Assembly (NCBI GenBank): GCA_023424995.1
Contig: JAFADH010000006.1
Span: forward strand, 1 to 6,789
Source: Bacillota bacterium
GTDB lineage: Bacteria > Bacillota > Clostridia > Lachnospirales > Lachnospiraceae
Length of the DNA stretch: 6,789 nt
Reading direction: 5' to 3'
Shown: one piece after another, positions 6,693 through 6,789 of the stretch
How the letters are laid out: the number at the start of each line of letters is the position of its first letter
Numbering within the stretch: position 1 is the first letter of the stretch
Notes under the pieces: model-generated
What the model was told of the DNA's origin: nothing
Database searches by the model: none
The model's input: only the letters and a program-made list of their open reading frames with translations
Program-made: the position numbers and the translations under genes

Positions 6693-6789
6693 ATGGATTT
6701 AAAAAAGCTATTACAAAAAATAGATAAAAACGGTCAAAAATATCAAGGAAAGGTTCCCACCGGCGACATGAACGGAGCGGGAGAATATA
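6693..6789 (+). CDS. N-terminal fragment of an unidentified protein (runs off window)
   Basis: An open frame starts at ATG 6693, preceded by GGGAGA (6682-6687) at 5-nt spacing, and stays open for 32 codons to the window edge. It begins MDLKKLLQKIDKNG, a Lys-rich amphipathic start without a signal peptide, and continues 'KVPTGDMNGAGEY'. I do not recognise the family from so little sequence. It is 114 nt downstream of the regulator in the same direction, so it may be a cytoplasmic enzyme acting on the imported sugar; that is only a guess from position. The ribosome site and open frame make a real gene likely. Confidence 0.6.
   Translation, partial: MDLKKLLQKIDKNGQKYQGKVPTGDMNGAGEY

Overview
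The window is most likely from a low-to-mid GC Firmicute, probably a Clostridia/Lachnospiraceae-type or Paenibacillus-like saprophyte. The grounds are strong purine-rich Shine-Dalgarno sites, an AT-rich sigma-A-type promoter, a lipoprotein solute-binding protein, and a regulator architecture (membrane-spanning AraC protein next to LplB/LplC-type permeases) typical of plant-polysaccharide users in that group. The species cannot be fixed from this sequence alone.

Layout, all on the + strand. (1) Positions 2-235 hold the C-terminal end of a protein finishing in a bacterial Ig-like (Big_2-type) domain. A strong stem-loop with a T-run (284-341) closes that transcript. (2) A regulatory interval follows: a 20-bp-phased direct repeat (356-395), a near-consensus promoter (400-428), and a leader of about 150 nt with a short perfect palindrome (474-485). 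(3) A carbohydrate ABC importer operon comes next: lipoprotein binding protein (584-2254), an intercistronic pair of hairpins (2263-2319), then two permeases (2356-3297 and 3316-4215). No ATPase gene is present, as expected for importers that borrow a shared MsmX/MsmK-type ATPase. (4) A 771-residue transmembrane AraC-family regulator (4263-6578) of the B. subtilis YesS/YtdP type follows, with its own extended -10 promoter and a 14-bp palindrome in front of it. (5) A 12-bp inverted repeat sits on the regulator's stop codon, then a second small inverted repeat and the first 32 codons of an unidentified gene (from 6693) that runs off the window.

Reading as a system: the two permeases and the binding protein would import an oligosaccharide, while the regulator, with a large outside loop and a cytoplasmic AraC DNA-binding domain, would sense an extracellular signal and control the operon. 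The best candidate operator is the direct repeat just upstream of the -35 box. The intercistronic hairpin probably sets a high binding-protein to permease ratio. This is a recognisable class of sugar-uptake locus rather than a wholly new system. The substrate is unknown, and the most useful new observations are the regulatory DNA elements.
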